Positions 27,447 to 37,089 of a stretch of DNA of 64,000 nucleotides are shown here, piece by piece. Each line of letters opens with the position of its first letter. The stretch's first letter is position 1. The DNA comes from a bacterium (GTDB taxonomy: Bacteria; Desulfobacterota; Binatia; HRBIN30; CADEER01). Location: the NCBI GenBank assembly GCA_019637795.1, contig JAHBUY010000002.1, forward strand, positions 744,001 to 808,000, read 5' to 3'. The position numbers were made by a program, and so were the translations under genes. A model generated the notes under the pieces. It had not been told where the DNA came from and did not search any database. It saw only the letters and a list, made by a program, of their open reading frames with translations.

Positions 27447-30047
27447 ATGCACGCGCCGTACTCGCGGAGATCCTTCACCGTCGCGCTCGTCCGTCATCTG
27501 GCCTCGGCGCGGCACCTGCCGTCGCTTGCGGTCCTGTGCCTGCTCGTGGGCGCAGGAGCACTGGCCTCCGTCGCCCGCGCCGACAGCACGGGGGAGTTGT
27601 CGCCCGTGGCCGCAACCGGGAACTTCTCGAACGCGTCGAACGCCTTCACCTGCAACGACGTCGTCGCGTCGGCGAGCTCCAACAACGACGCCGAGTCGTT
27701 CTCGACCTACGGCCTCAGCCTGCCGCCGACGGCGATCATCACCGGCATCCAGGTGCGCGTGCGCGCCAACGATGGCAGCTTGAACAATCGCAAGCTGCGC
27801 ATCAGCCTGTCCTCGGATGGCGGCGCGACGTTCACCGCGCCGCTGGCGACACGCAACTTCCGCCGCAACTCGCCGCTGCGCGATTACGTCGTCGGCGGGT
27901 CGACGATCCTCTGGGGGCGCACCTGGACCGCGGCGGATTTCGCCGACGGTGTCTTTCGCGTGCGGGCGCTCGCCCCGAAGGCGAACGGCGGCAGTCCCGT
28001 CAACCTCGATTGCATCCCGGTGACGGTCTTCTACCGCTTGCCTGGGGCGCCGAGTCTCAATCTGAACAAGACCGACGGTCCCGATCCGGTGCCGCCGGGT
28101 CAGGACATCAGCTACACGATCGCCTACAGCAACACCGGTGAGTCGACTGCGACCGCGGTGGTGGTGAGCGACACGGTGCCGGCGAACACCACCTTCGTCT
28201 CCGCCAGCCCGCCACCCAGCATCGCTCCGGCGATCGGGGGAACCGGTCTGGTCGCGTGGAACGTGGGCTCCCTGCCCCCCGGCGGGAGTGGCGTCGTCAC
28301 CCTGGTGGTGAAGGCCGGCGCGGCCCTGCCCAACGGCACCGTGATCACCAACGCGAGCTACTCGATTGCCAGCGACCAGAACACGCCCACCGCCGGCAAC
28401 CCGGCCACCACCACGGTGTCGGGAACCATCGCTCTCACGTTGAGCAAGACCGACTCGCCCGACCCGGTGGCGCCGGGCGGCACGCTGACCTACGTGCTGA
28501 CGATCAGCAACGTCGGCACCGGCACCTCGAACAACATCATCGTCAACGAGTCCTTCGACGGCAACGTCACCTACGTCGCCGGGAGCTACTCTTCGAGCTG
28601 TCCCGGGATCACCGAATCCGCCGACACCGACGGGCAGTGGGTGATCCCCACCCTCGCCAGTGGCAGTCCGCCCTGTACCATCACGATCAACACCACGGTG
28701 GCGACCCCGCTCGCCGACGGCGTATTGCTCTTCAACACGGCCGATATCGTCGACGCCGCCAACAACGCCGCCGAGGCGAGCGCGGTGACCACGGTGCTGA
28801 ATCCCGTCGTCTGCGGCGACGGTATCGTCGGCGCGGGCGAAGCGTGCGATCTCGGCAGCGGCCTGAACGGCAGCGGCGATTCCTGCTGCACCGCCAGTTG
28901 TCAGTTGCGCGCCGCCGGCGAGACCTGTCGCGCCGCGGCGGGCACCTGCGACGCGGCCGAGGTGTGCGACGGGTTGAACGATAGTTGTCCCGCCGATCAG
29001 GTGCTGCCCACCGGCACCGAATGTCGCGCGTCGGCGGGCGCCTGCGACCCGAGTGAGTCCTGCGACGGTGTCGGGACGGACTGCCCGGCGGATGAGCGCG
29101 CCCCCAGCGGCACCGTGTGCCGCGCCAGCGGCGCGGGGGAGGGATGCGACGTCCCCGAGAGTTGTGATGGGACCAACGTCACCTGCCCGGCGGATGCGGT
29201 GCAGCCGGAGGGTACCACCTGCCGCGCGTCGGCGGGCGTCTGCGATCCGGCCGAGACCTGCGATGGGACCGCGACGACCTGCCCGGCGGACGGCAAGAGC
29301 TCGGCGCCGTGCCGCGCCGCGGCCGGGGTGTGCGACGTCGCCGAGAGCTGCGATGGCGTGCACGACGCCTGCCCGCCCGATGCCTTCGTGAGCGACGGCA
29401 CCAACTGCGACGACGACAACTACTGCAACGGCACACAGTCCTGCACCGACGGCGTCTGCGGCGGCGGCGACAGTCCCTGCGCCATGGGGCAGAGCTGCGA
29501 CGAAGCGACCGATCGCTGCTTCGTCGGCGATTGCCCGGCGGCTCCGGTGGTCTGTCGTACGGCGGCGAAGAACAAGGTCCTGATCAAGAACAAGGCCGAC
29601 GACAGCAGGGACAAGCTGATCTGGAAATGGAGCAAGGGGGCGGCGACGACGCAGACGGAGCTCGCCGATCCCACCGCCACGGCCGGCTATGCGTTGTGCA
29701 TCTACGCCGGTGCCACGCCGGCACTGCTCGAGAGCGCACAGGTCCCGCCGGGCGGCGGCCGGTGGTCGCCGGTCGGCGACAAGGGCTACAAATACAGCGA
29801 CGCCGCCGGCAGCAACGCCGGAATCACCAAGATCATCGTCAAGGGCGGCAATGCCGGAAAGAGCAAGGCGCTGGTGAAGGGCAAGGGCGCGGGCCTGCCG
29901 GACTTCAACAGCGACCTGCCCGTCGCCGCGGCCGACCTGCCGCTGATCGTGCAGCTTCGCAACAACCACACCGGCATCTGCTGGGAGGGGTCGTTCGCCA
30001 GCCCGAAGAAGAACCAGGCGGATCAGTTCAACGCTACGGCGCCGTGA
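27447..30047 (+). CDS. secreted surface protein with DUF11 repeats and disintegrin-like Cys repeats
   Basis: 866 residues from ATG 27447 (ribosome site GGAAGGGGG). Signal peptide to about residue 46 (LAVLCLLVGAGALASVARA). Residues 47-195 form an Asn/Ser-rich beta domain. Two DUF11 (conserved repeat) domains start LNKTDGPDPVPPGQDISYTI and LSKTDSPDPVAPGGTLTYVL. From about 450 to 690 lie at least five disintegrin-like repeats of the form CRASAGVCDPAETCDGTxxxCPAD. The C-terminal about 150 residues hold Lys-rich segments (NKVLIKNKADDSRDKLIWKW). Likely a cell-surface or released adhesin-like protein; no sortase or TM anchor seen. A strong hairpin follows the stop. Confidence 0.8.
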   Translation: MHAPYSRRSFTVALVRHLASARHLPSLAVLCLLVGAGALASVARADSTGELSPVAATGNFSNASNAFTCNDVVASASSNNDAESFSTYGLSLPPTAIITGIQVRVRANDGSLNNRKLRISLSSDGGATFTAPLATRNFRRNSPLRDYVVGGSTILWGRTWTAADFADGVFRVRALAPKANGGSPVNLDCIPVTVFYRLPGAPSLNLNKTDGPDPVPPGQDISYTIAYSNTGESTATAVVVSDTVPANTTFVSASPPPSIAPAIGGTGLVAWNVGSLPPGGSGVVTLVVKAGAALPNGTVITNASYSIASDQNTPTAGNPATTTVSGTIALTLSKTDSPDPVAPGGTLTYVLTISNVGTGTSNNIIVNESFDGNVTYVAGSYSSSCPGITESADTDGQWVIPTLASGSPPCTITINTTVATPLADGVLLFNTADIVDAANNAAEASAVTTVLNPVVCGDGIVGAGEACDLGSGLNGSGDSCCTASCQLRAAGETCRAAAGTCDAAEVCDGLNDSCPADQVLPTGTECRASAGACDPSESCDGVGTDCPADERAPSGTVCRASGAGEGCDVPESCDGTNVTCPADAVQPEGTTCRASAGVCDPAETCDGTATTCPADGKSSAPCRAAAGVCDVAESCDGVHDACPPDAFVSDGTNCDDDNYCNGTQSCTDGVCGGGDSPCAMGQSCDEATDRCFVGDCPAAPVVCRTAAKNKVLIKNKADDSRDKLIWKWSKGAATTQTELADPTATAGYALCIYAGATPALLESAQVPPGGGRWSPVGDKGYKYSDAAGSNAGITKIIVKGGNAGKSKALVKGKGAGLPDFNSDLPVAAADLPLIVQLRNNHTGICWEGSFASPKKNQADQFNATAP

Positions 30048-30073
30048 GCGCGGCGACTCGCCGCTGACCGTTG

Positions 30074-30109
30074 CGATGCCCCGGCGTGACCGTGCCTGCC
30101 GGGGCATCG
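30074..30109 (+). terminator. strong hairpin after the surface-protein gene
   Basis: CGATGCCCCGGC (30074-30085) pairs perfectly with GCCGGGGCATCG (30098-30109) across a 12-base loop, 27 bases after the stop of the surface-protein gene. The following bases (TCGCTT) lack a long T-run. It could also serve the convergent gene ending at 30159. Confidence 0.6.
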
Positions 30110-30158
30110 TCGCTTCTGGGCCCCGTGGCGGGCGTCGACGACGGCTCGGCGGCCGCAG

Positions 30159-31040
30159 TCAGGCGCGGGCGCGCGCGCGGCGACTGCTGGCGCGCGGTGG
30201 GACGAGCAGCACGTCGCACGGGACGGCGCGCAGCAGGTCGCCGGCGACGGTGCCGAGGAAGAGCTGCGCGATGCCCGCGCGGGCGCGTGTGCCGAGCGCG
30301 AGCAGGTCGATGCGCCGTGCCGTCACCAGCGGCGGCACGGTGAGGCGCGGCGAGCCGACGCGGATCAGTGTCCGCCAGGGGAGCGCGGCCGCCGCCGGAC
30401 TGGCGGCGACGAGGTGCGCGAGGTGGCGTTCCAGGCGCTGGCGGGCGGCGCGGAGCTCCGGCCGTCCGGCTGCCGATGCCAGGCTGGGGTAGAGAATCCC
30501 CGCCAGCGGCGGATCGTCGACGTGCACCAGGAGGGGCGCCAGAGGCGGCCGCTCGAGCAGGCGCGGCAGGACGTCGAGCGCCGCCGGGGCCGCCTGGTCG
30601 AAGTCGATCGCCAGCAGCGGCCGCCGGTAGTCGCCACGCGCCTCGCGGCGCACGACCAGCACCGGCACCCGGCTGCGGCGCAGCACGCGCTCGGCATTCG
30701 AGCCGACGAAGGTGTCGCGCAGCGGGCGCGCGCCGACGCGTCCGACGACCACCAACTCGGCCCGCGCGGCTCGGGCCTGGGAGGCGATCGTCGCGGCGGC
30801 GGCGCCGCTCACGACCAGCAGGCGAACGCGCCGTCCAGCCAGCTCGCGGCGGGCGATGGCGGCGAGCGCGCGGCGCGCGTCCTGCGCGGCGCTGGCGCGG
30901 ACGGCCGCCGGCAGGCGATTGGAGACCACGTGCAGCAGATCGAGCCGAGCGTCGGCGGCAACCGGCAGACGGGCGGCGCGTCGGACGACGCGCACCGACC
31001 CGCGCGAGAGGTCTATGGCCACCAGGAGGCGTGAGAGCAT
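30159..31040 (-). CDS. tandem-domain universal stress protein (UspA family)
   Basis: 293 residues from ATG 31040. Two Usp domains: residues about 1-140 (MLSRLLVAIDLSRGSVRVVR ... VVGRVGARPLRDTFVGSNAE RVLRRSRVPVLVV) and 145-290 (RPLLAIDFDQAAPAALDVLP ... ALGTRARAGIAQLFLGTVAG DLLRAVPCDVLLVP). The G-x2-G-x(9)-G-S/T nucleotide-binding signature is present in both with variations, so ATP binding is plausible. Cytoplasmic. Divergent from the antiporter gene 96 bases away, so they may share a regulatory region. Confidence 0.85.
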   Translation of the reverse strand: MLSRLLVAIDLSRGSVRVVRRAARLPVAADARLDLLHVVSNRLPAAVRASAAQDARRALAAIARRELAGRRVRLLVVSGAAAATIASQARAARAELVVVGRVGARPLRDTFVGSNAERVLRRSRVPVLVVRREARGDYRRPLLAIDFDQAAPAALDVLPRLLERPPLAPLLVHVDDPPLAGILYPSLASAAGRPELRAARQRLERHLAHLVAASPAAAALPWRTLIRVGSPRLTVPPLVTARRIDLLALGTRARAGIAQLFLGTVAGDLLRAVPCDVLLVPPRASSRRARARA

Positions 31041-31136
31041 GGGCCCTCCATAGCAGCCGCCCGCCCGACGGGGCAGCCGCCTTGATGTTCGCCGCGAATT
31101 CGCGACCTATGGGCGCATGCGCATCGGGGGCGGTCG

Positions 31137-32423
31137 GTGAACCCGTTCGACATGGCGGCCCTCCTGGTCACGCTGGCGGCCTTCTTCAGCTACGTGAACT
31201 ACCGCTTCGTCAGGCTGCCGATGGCGATCGGCACGATGCTGATCGCGCTGGTGGGGTCGCTGCTGCTGATGGCGCTGCACGAGCTCGGGTTTCGGCTCGA
31301 CGAACGCGCCGCCGAGATCCTGGCGACCCTCGATTTCAACCGCATGGTGCTCGGCGGCATGCTCGCCTTCCTGTTGTTCGCCGGGGCTCTGCACGTCGAC
31401 CTCGACGACCTGGCGCGAGAGAAAGGGCCGATCGCGGTGCTGGCGACGCTCGGCGTCGTGGTCTCGACGCTGATCGTCGGCGGTCTCATGTGGGTGGTGT
31501 TTCGCCTGCTCGGCGTCGAGGTCGGCTTCGTCCACTGCCTGCTGTTCGGGGCTTTGATCTCGCCAACCGACCCGATCGCGGTGCTCGGCATCCTGAAGTC
31601 GGCCGGCGTCCCGCGGAGCCTCGAGACCAAGATCGCGGGCGAGTCCCTCTTCAACGACGGCATCGGCGTCGTCATCTTCCTCGTCGTTCTCGAGCTGGCC
31701 GCCGGCGGACACGAGACGAGCGCCGCCGATGCGGTCCTCCTCCTCGGCCGCGAGGCGGTGGGCGGCGGGCTCCTCGGCATCGTGGCCGGCGGCGTGGCGT
31801 ACGTGCTCCTGCGCAGCGTCGACAACTATCAGGTCGAGATCCTCGGCACGCTCTCGTTGGCGATGATGACCTATGCCGTGGCGGGCGCTCTCCACCTCTC
31901 GGGTCCGATCGCCGTGGTCGTCGCCGGCCTCCTGGTCGGGAACCACGGACGCCGCCTGGCCATGTCGGATCGCACGGTGGAGCGCCTCGACACCTTCTGG
32001 GAGCTCGTCGACGAGATGCTCAATGCCATTCTCTTCGTCCTCATTGGTCTCGAGGTGCTGGTCGTGCCGCTGCAGCGCGAGCTCCTCGTCGCCGGCGCGG
32101 CCGCGGTTCTCGTCGTCCTGCTGGCGCGCTTCGCCAGCGTCGGCCTGTTCGTCCGGCTGCTGAGTCTCGGGCGCGAATTCGGGCCGTATACCGTTCGCGT
32201 GCTCACCTGGGCCGGTCTGCGCGGCGGCATCTCCGTCGCCCTCGCCCTGGCGATTCCGGCCGGTGCCGAGCGCGAGGTGCTGGTGACCGTGACCTACGCC
32301 GTCGTCCTCTTCTCGATCCTCGTGCAGGGGCTGACGATCCGCCCGCTCGTCCGCCGCAGTGGGCTGAGCGCGCCGCCGGCCGACGCGCCTAGGCGGCTCG
32401 AGACGGACGCCCGCGCGGGGTGA
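31137..32423 (+). CDS. CPA1-type cation:proton antiporter
   Basis: 428 residues from GTG 31137, almost entirely hydrophobic, with about 12 transmembrane segments. CPA1 signatures are [20 protein letters not shown] (residues about 138-157) and [20 protein letters not shown] (163-182, with the transport-site Asn-Asp). [20 protein letters not shown] near residue 360 matches the conserved TM11 motif. Exchanges Na+ or K+ for protons. Divergent from the UspA gene. Confidence 0.9.
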   Translation: MNPFDMAALLVTLAAFFSYVNYRFVRLPMAIGTMLIALVGSLLLMALHELGFRLDERAAEILATLDFNRMVLGGMLAFLLFAGALHVDLDDLAREKGPIAVLATLGVVVSTLIVGGLMWVVFRLLGVEVGFVHCLLFGALISPTDPIAVLGILKSAGVPRSLETKIAGESLFNDGIGVVIFLVVLELAAGGHETSAADAVLLLGREAVGGGLLGIVAGGVAYVLLRSVDNYQVEILGTLSLAMMTYAVAGALHLSGPIAVVVAGLLVGNHGRRLAMSDRTVERLDTFWELVDEMLNAILFVLIGLEVLVVPLQRELLVAGAAAVLVVLLARFASVGLFVRLLSLGREFGPYTVRVLTWAGLRGGISVALALAIPAGAEREVLVTVTYAVVLFSILVQGLTIRPLVRRSGLSAPPADAPRRLETDARAG

Positions 32424-32458
32424 CCCGTCGCCGCAGGCGTTCGGCCCCGAGGCCGATT

Positions 32459-32920
32459 CTACGAGCGCGACTGAGGGGTCAACGCGTTCTCGCCGCGGCG
32501 GCTTCGGTAGGCCGAATTGCAGAGATAGGCGAGCGGCAGGCCGACGCTCGCGAGCGCGAGGATGCCGCCGAAGCGGACGACGCATCCGGCGAGGCGGAGC
32601 CGATTGATCCAGGGCGATTCCGTTTCGGGATTCAGGCGTCGGACGGTCTGCCCGTCGCACTCGGCGATCGCCAGGAAGGCGTTGAGCAGGTGGCGCACCT
32701 CGTGGTTGCGCGCTCGCCAGCTCGTCCACGCGTCCACCCAGCGCAGCGCCGTTGGCCCGCGCAGCGCGAACCCCGTGAGCCAGCGCTCGTAGGCGGTGAT
32801 CGGCGCCGGCACGGCCGCCGTCTCCCGCCAGCGCGCATAGGCCCGGGCCACCGAGGGCGACGCTGGCGCCCCGGTGAGATACCTCGAGAGGAGCTCGGCT
32901 TCGCGTGCCCCGTCCGTCAC
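32459..32920 (-). CDS. small partner protein coupled to the GMC-like oxidoreductase
   Basis: 153 residues from GTG 32920. Its start codon overlaps the TGA of the upstream oxidoreductase (GTGA, 32917-32920), so translation is coupled and the products probably interact. Sequence: VTDGAREAELLSRYLTGAPA, then RHLLNAFLAIAECDGQTVRR and one hydrophobic C-terminal segment LRLAGCVVRFGGILALASVG. The genetic position resembles the small subunits that accompany membrane GMC dehydrogenases, but I see no direct sequence match and no Tat signal. Confidence 0.6.
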   Translation of the reverse strand: MTDGAREAELLSRYLTGAPASPSVARAYARWRETAAVPAPITAYERWLTGFALRGPTALRWVDAWTSWRARNHEVRHLLNAFLAIAECDGQTVRRLNPETESPWINRLRLAGCVVRFGGILALASVGLPLAYLCNSAYRSRRGENALTPQSRS

Positions 32921-34608
32921 ACGGCCTCCGCGATGCGAATCGCGTTCACCACCAGGTTGTAGGTGATGCTTTTGGAGGGGAGCACCGGAAACGTCGCGCC
33001 ATCGGCGACGACCAGGTTGCGGTACGCGTAGGAGCGGCCCTGCGGGTTCACGCACAGCAGATCCTCGCGCGTCGACATCGGAACCGTGCCTCCATAGTGG
33101 ATCCCGTAGCCGTTGGGACGCACCTCGGTCTGCCAGCTCAGGGCGAGGGATCGGCAATCGCGCAGCATGCCCGACGTCGCGCGCACCAGCGTCTGCAGGC
33201 ATTCGCGCTTGTGCGCCGCGTTCTCGTACGTGATCTCGATGCGGTCCCCGAGGAGGGCGTCGCGATCCTCGCGAAGCCGGATCGCGTTCACCCCGTGGGG
33301 GGCGTCGGGCAGGTAGTACGTGATCGATCCGAGCGCCGACTTGAGCAGGAAGAACAGCCGACTGCCGAAGTACGTCCCGAGCGGCACGGTGCGGATCAAT
33401 GGGTGGTAGAGCAGGCTGCTGAGCGACAGCACCTGTCCCTGGATGAAGCGGGGGTACCCGTCCGGGAGAGGGCCCACGTACCCGAGCAGCAGCTTGTTGA
33501 ACTGGAAGTTGCGATGCGACTCCGGCCGGCCGACCATCGGCCCCAGCAGGTAGGGGATGCGGACGGACAGGGTGTCGAGGACCGATTTCGTCCGCAGCTC
33601 ATGGGCGGCGAAATGCCCGCGCAGGGAGGCATCGTGCTTGAGCGTCCGCAGGAAGATGCCGCCCGTGGCGAGCGCGCCCGCCGCCAGCACGGCCGTGCCG
33701 ACCGGGTCGGATCGCCAGCGGCTCTCCTTCGTGTCGAAGAGCTCGAGCGAGCGCAGGTGCCCGTCGCGTCCGCCGAAGTGCGATACCAGCGCATGCGGAC
33801 GGTATTCGAACGTGGAATATCGCTGGCACTCCTCGAGCGTGCTCAGGGGGTTGTAGATGGACCCTCGCGGGCAGCCCCAGAAGCAGCGGTTGCAGTAGGT
33901 GCACGCCCGTTCCGACCCCGGCCGGGTATCGACGGCGACGCGCGAGCGTCCCATCAGGAGGTGGCGCCGCGCCCGGATGCGGCCGCGGTTCCGTCGATAG
34001 AGCGAATGGAGCAGCGCCTCGTGCCGATTCATCTCCAACGGAGGCTGGAGGGCATCGGCGTGCGACAGGTACGGGGACAGATCGTCGTCCCCTTCCGGGC
34101 CGCTGATCGGCAGCCGCTGCTGGGCCCTCCTGCTGGCCGCACGGAAGTCCTCGGCGCTGACCGGCATGCCGCGCAGGTCGTCCTCGTCCCAACGGATGCT
34201 GAGCCCCGACCAGCCGTTGGCCAGGCCGCCGCGGGCCAGGGAATGGAACGGCGCGAAGTCCGGCGTCGCCTGGAAGCCGAACCTCGGGTCGTCCGCGCGC
34301 AGGTGGTAGGAGCGCGAGGGGGGAAGAGAGAGCAGCGCCTGCGCGTCCTGCGGGATCAGCGCCTCGAAATCCCGGCCGAGGAAGTACGCCTGCGGATCCG
34401 CGAGCCGCTCCTTGAGACCCTCGAAGTCCGCTTCCGGTTCGGGCAGGTCCGCCTCGACGACGCCGACGTCGTAGAGGATCACCCGCTTGCCGCGCTCCAG
34501 AAGCGTCAGCGCGGCGTTGGCGCCGCTGGGTCCCGAGCCGATGACGGCGATCCTGTCTCCAGCCTCCTGCACACTGACCGCGTAACACGGTTGCAAGCCT
34601 GAAGGCAT
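32917..34608 (-). CDS. GMC-like FAD oxidoreductase with a CxxCxxCxxxCP motif
   Basis: 563 residues from ATG 34608 (AGGGA 6 bases upstream; a GTG at 34629 is possible). The FAD Rossmann start is RIAVIGSGPSGANAALTLLE. The substrate/FAD region LARGGLANGWSGLSIRWDED follows. At about residue 235-245 CTYCNRCFWGCPRGSIYN occurs, a CxxCxxCxxxCP array like ferredoxin clusters and like the Cys-rich loop of some fatty-alcohol and cholesterol oxidases. The C-terminus has HYGGTVPMSTRE and LVVADGATFPVLPSKSITYN, the GMC C-terminal signature (GG..PM, N/D at the end). Probably oxidises an alcohol; substrate unknown. Coupled to the 153-aa partner. Confidence 0.8.
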   Translation of the reverse strand: MPSGLQPCYAVSVQEAGDRIAVIGSGPSGANAALTLLERGKRVILYDVGVVEADLPEPEADFEGLKERLADPQAYFLGRDFEALIPQDAQALLSLPPSRSYHLRADDPRFGFQATPDFAPFHSLARGGLANGWSGLSIRWDEDDLRGMPVSAEDFRAASRRAQQRLPISGPEGDDDLSPYLSHADALQPPLEMNRHEALLHSLYRRNRGRIRARRHLLMGRSRVAVDTRPGSERACTYCNRCFWGCPRGSIYNPLSTLEECQRYSTFEYRPHALVSHFGGRDGHLRSLELFDTKESRWRSDPVGTAVLAAGALATGGIFLRTLKHDASLRGHFAAHELRTKSVLDTLSVRIPYLLGPMVGRPESHRNFQFNKLLLGYVGPLPDGYPRFIQGQVLSLSSLLYHPLIRTVPLGTYFGSRLFFLLKSALGSITYYLPDAPHGVNAIRLREDRDALLGDRIEITYENAAHKRECLQTLVRATSGMLRDCRSLALSWQTEVRPNGYGIHYGGTVPMSTREDLLCVNPQGRSYAYRNLVVADGATFPVLPSKSITYNLVVNAIRIAEAV

Positions 34609-34724
34609 CGGAATTCCCTGTTCCTCCACGTCCCGATGTGACAGAGCGGTTGTCCGATCGAGGCTGAGTTGTCCGTTCCCCGACGTCGCTGCACACCCCC
34701 GCTCGCCTGTCGCGAGGCCGCGCC

Positions 34725-35630
34725 ATGACGGCCAGCCGGACCGCGTTGGCGGCGGCCCTGATGCGGGCCATCCACACTCGCCTCGATCGCCCGCGCCTGA
34801 TCGACGATCCGTGGGGCGAACGCCTGGTCTCCGATGACGAGAAGGGCGCGCTGGTCGATCGCATCCTCGCCGAGGCGACTCCCGACGCGCGGCGGCGCCT
34901 GGAGGCGCTGGGGTCGCAGCGCGCGGTGCTCGACGTGGTGTTGCGCCGGCATCCGACCTACGGCGGCGTGGTGCTGCGCACGCGCTACGCCGAGGACGCC
35001 CTCGCGACCGCCGCCGCCGGCGGTGTCCGGCAATACGTGCTGATCGGCGCGGGGCTGGACAGCTTCTGCGTCCGGCAGCCGCCGTACGCCCGCGCGCTCG
35101 ACATCTTCGAGGTCGATCAGCCGGCGAGCCAGGCCCTCAAGCGCGCCCGCCTCGCCGATGCCGCGGTGGCGGCGAACGTGCGCTTCGTCGCCGCCGACCT
35201 CGCGAGCGAGCCGCTCGGCGCGGCGCTGGCGCTGGCCGGCTTCTCGTCGTCGGCGCCGGCCTTCTTCTCCTGGCTCGGCGTCACGATCTACCTGCCGCGC
35301 GCCGCCAACCTGGCGACCCTGCGCGCCATCGCGACCTGCGCCGCACCGGGCAGCGAGCTGGTCTTCACCTACTTCGACCAGCGGGTTCTCGACGCCGGCG
35401 TGCCGACCCTGGAGGCGATGCGCGCGCAGCGCGCGGCCATGGGCGAGCCGTGGATCTCCGGCTTCGATCCGACCAGCCTGACGGCCGAGCTGCGGGACCT
35501 GGGCCTGGACCTGATCGAGGACCTCACCGGCCAGCAATTGACGGAACGCTACTGCGCCGGACGGAGCGACGGCCTCGCCGCGGGACGAGCCGGGCACGTC
35601 GCCCGGGTGCGAGTCGGGTTCGCGCGCTAG
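34725..35630 (+). CDS. class I SAM-dependent methyltransferase, TIGR00027/LCM-like family
   Basis: 301 residues from ATG 34725 (MTASRTALAAALMRAIHTRL). Family hallmarks: RLIDDPWGERLV near the N-terminus, the SAM-binding VRQYVLIGAGLDSFCVRQPP, DIFEVDQPASQALKRARLAD, and FFSWLGVTIYLPRAANLATL. This family is related to leucine carboxyl methyltransferase/PPM1 and methylates small molecules or carboxylates in actinobacteria and proteobacteria. Divergent from the GMC gene. Confidence 0.85.
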   Translation: MTASRTALAAALMRAIHTRLDRPRLIDDPWGERLVSDDEKGALVDRILAEATPDARRRLEALGSQRAVLDVVLRRHPTYGGVVLRTRYAEDALATAAAGGVRQYVLIGAGLDSFCVRQPPYARALDIFEVDQPASQALKRARLADAAVAANVRFVAADLASEPLGAALALAGFSSSAPAFFSWLGVTIYLPRAANLATLRAIATCAAPGSELVFTYFDQRVLDAGVPTLEAMRAQRAAMGEPWISGFDPTSLTAELRDLGLDLIEDLTGQQLTERYCAGRSDGLAAGRAGHVARVRVGFAR

Positions 35631-35631
35631 T

Positions 35632-35780
35632 GCGCCAGCATCCGGCCTTGCCCAAGAATTCGCTGCTCCCGCGAGGCAGCCCCAGGTTGTTAGGTTGCTA
35701 GGTTGTTGGTTGTTAGGCCTGAACGGCTTCTGAGACTAACAACCCAGCAACCTTTCTTGGGCAAAGCGCCAGCATCCGGC
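35632..35780. repeat. palindromic mini-element flanked by a 15-bp direct repeat
   Basis: GCGCCAGCATCCGGC occurs at 35632-35646 and again at 35766-35780. Just inside are inverted arms CTTGCCCAAGAA (35647-35658) and TTCTTGGGCAAAG (35754-35766). Further in, GGTTGTTAGGTTGCTAGGTT pairs imperfectly with CTAACAACCCAGCAACC. The about 119-bp insert is AT-richer than its surroundings. The structure (direct repeat, inverted ends, hairpin core) looks like a MITE-type insertion with target duplication, placed in the gap between a methyltransferase and a convergent gene. Confidence 0.6.
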
Positions 35781-35858
35781 GCGCCTCCCGCCGAGCGGGA
35801 TCAATCTCGAGGGCGGCTTCCCCGGCTCCCTCGCGGCCAGCCAATCGGCCGGCGCCGT

Positions 35859-36959
35859 TCAATGCGTGAAGAGCGGCGCCTTGCCAACCACGAAGTTGCC
35901 GATCGTCGCCTGGGCGCTGCCATAGGTGCTGCCCGGGTGGTCGGCACCGAAGATCATCGGCGTGTTGGGCGCGAACTGCAGCTCGCCCGGGTACTGGTTC
36001 CGGCCGACGACCTGATTGTCGATCGTGAGCTCCGTGCGGCCCTGCCCCGAATCGTCCTTGCCCCAGGAGAAGTTGATCGTCTTCTCCTGGCCCGCCTGCC
36101 AATCAGCGATGCGGAAGCTGATGTCGGCTTCCTTGCCGGTGTTGTCGGTCAGGATGGCGCGCAGAAACTCGCCATTCTTCACGATCTCGAGGCGATTGTT
36201 CCACTCGTGTTCCTGGCGGATCTGCACCAGGGCGTTGTCACTGGCATCGGCACCGGCCCATTCCGGCTTGAGCGTGAAGGAGATGCTGCCCTCCTTCGAG
36301 GCGTTGCCGGCGTTGGGGAACTCGACGCGGGTATTGGCCTCGACCTTGATGCCCTGGTCCCCGTTCTCCGCGTCCTTGACCTCGCCCACCGTCTGGCCAT
36401 CGGCTTCGACGATGTCCTTGGTGGTGTCCAACTTGAGCGCCACGTCGTCGCCGTTGTCGCTCTGCACCGGGCGGTCGAGATCGCTCTTCGTCGGCGGCCG
36501 TGAGCTCAGGGACTCGACCAGATCGGCCTGCCGCTCCGCTTTCGGCGCGACGCGCCCGGCGCCGCCGATGTCCGCCACCGTGGCGCCGCTGCCGCCCTTG
36601 CCACCGGCGGAGCTCCCGGAAGTCCCGACCGATCCGCCCGCGCGCGCGCCGCCACCGACCACGGCCGCCGAGCCGCCGCGGCCCGCGAACCCCCCGGAGC
36701 CGCCGCTCGCTCCGCCAGATCCGCCGCCAAGCGATCCGCCGCGGGTGCCGCCGACGCCGGCCGGGCCGCCGAGGCGGCCGCCACGCCCGTCCGAGCCGCC
36801 GGCATAATCCCCGAGCCCGGTTCCCGGATGGCCGGCGCGGTCGGTCGCTGACAGCGCGGCCAGTTGGGCGTCCTCCGGACTCTCCGAGAAGAACCGCAGC
36901 GCGAACAGCGCGACCGCGGCCACGACGATGGCGATGACGACGAAATTTCCCCGTTCCAT
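35859..36959 (-). CDS. membrane-anchored Gly-rich protein with a lectin/LamG-like C-terminal domain
   Basis: 366 residues from ATG 36959. One N-terminal membrane helix (VVIAIVVAAVALFALRFF), then at residues about 45-120 a Gly/Ala/Ser-rich low-complexity linker (RGGSLGGGSGGASGGSGGF). From about 185 a concanavalin-A-like fold is suggested: RVEFPNAGNASKEGSISFTL, NNRLEIVKNGEFLRAIL, and GRTELTIDNQVVGRNQYPGE, then TYGSAQATIGNFVVGKAPLF. Probably an inner-membrane-tethered periplasmic carbohydrate-binding protein. The domain call is by pattern only. Confidence 0.65.
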   Translation of the reverse strand: MERGNFVVIAIVVAAVALFALRFFSESPEDAQLAALSATDRAGHPGTGLGDYAGGSDGRGGRLGGPAGVGGTRGGSLGGGSGGASGGSGGFAGRGGSAAVVGGGARAGGSVGTSGSSAGGKGGSGATVADIGGAGRVAPKAERQADLVESLSSRPPTKSDLDRPVQSDNGDDVALKLDTTKDIVEADGQTVGEVKDAENGDQGIKVEANTRVEFPNAGNASKEGSISFTLKPEWAGADASDNALVQIRQEHEWNNRLEIVKNGEFLRAILTDNTGKEADISFRIADWQAGQEKTINFSWGKDDSGQGRTELTIDNQVVGRNQYPGELQFAPNTPMIFGADHPGSTYGSAQATIGNFVVGKAPLFTH

Positions 36960-37089
36960 AGGCCCCGATGTGTCCCTGTGGGCGATGCTGGCTGGCGTCA
37001 GTCAACGTGTCAAGTTGCCGTCTCGCGTCGGCGCGCCGCACCGGGGCCGCGCCGTTGAAGCGACCGCGAGCCCAGGCTAGCGTCGCCCG

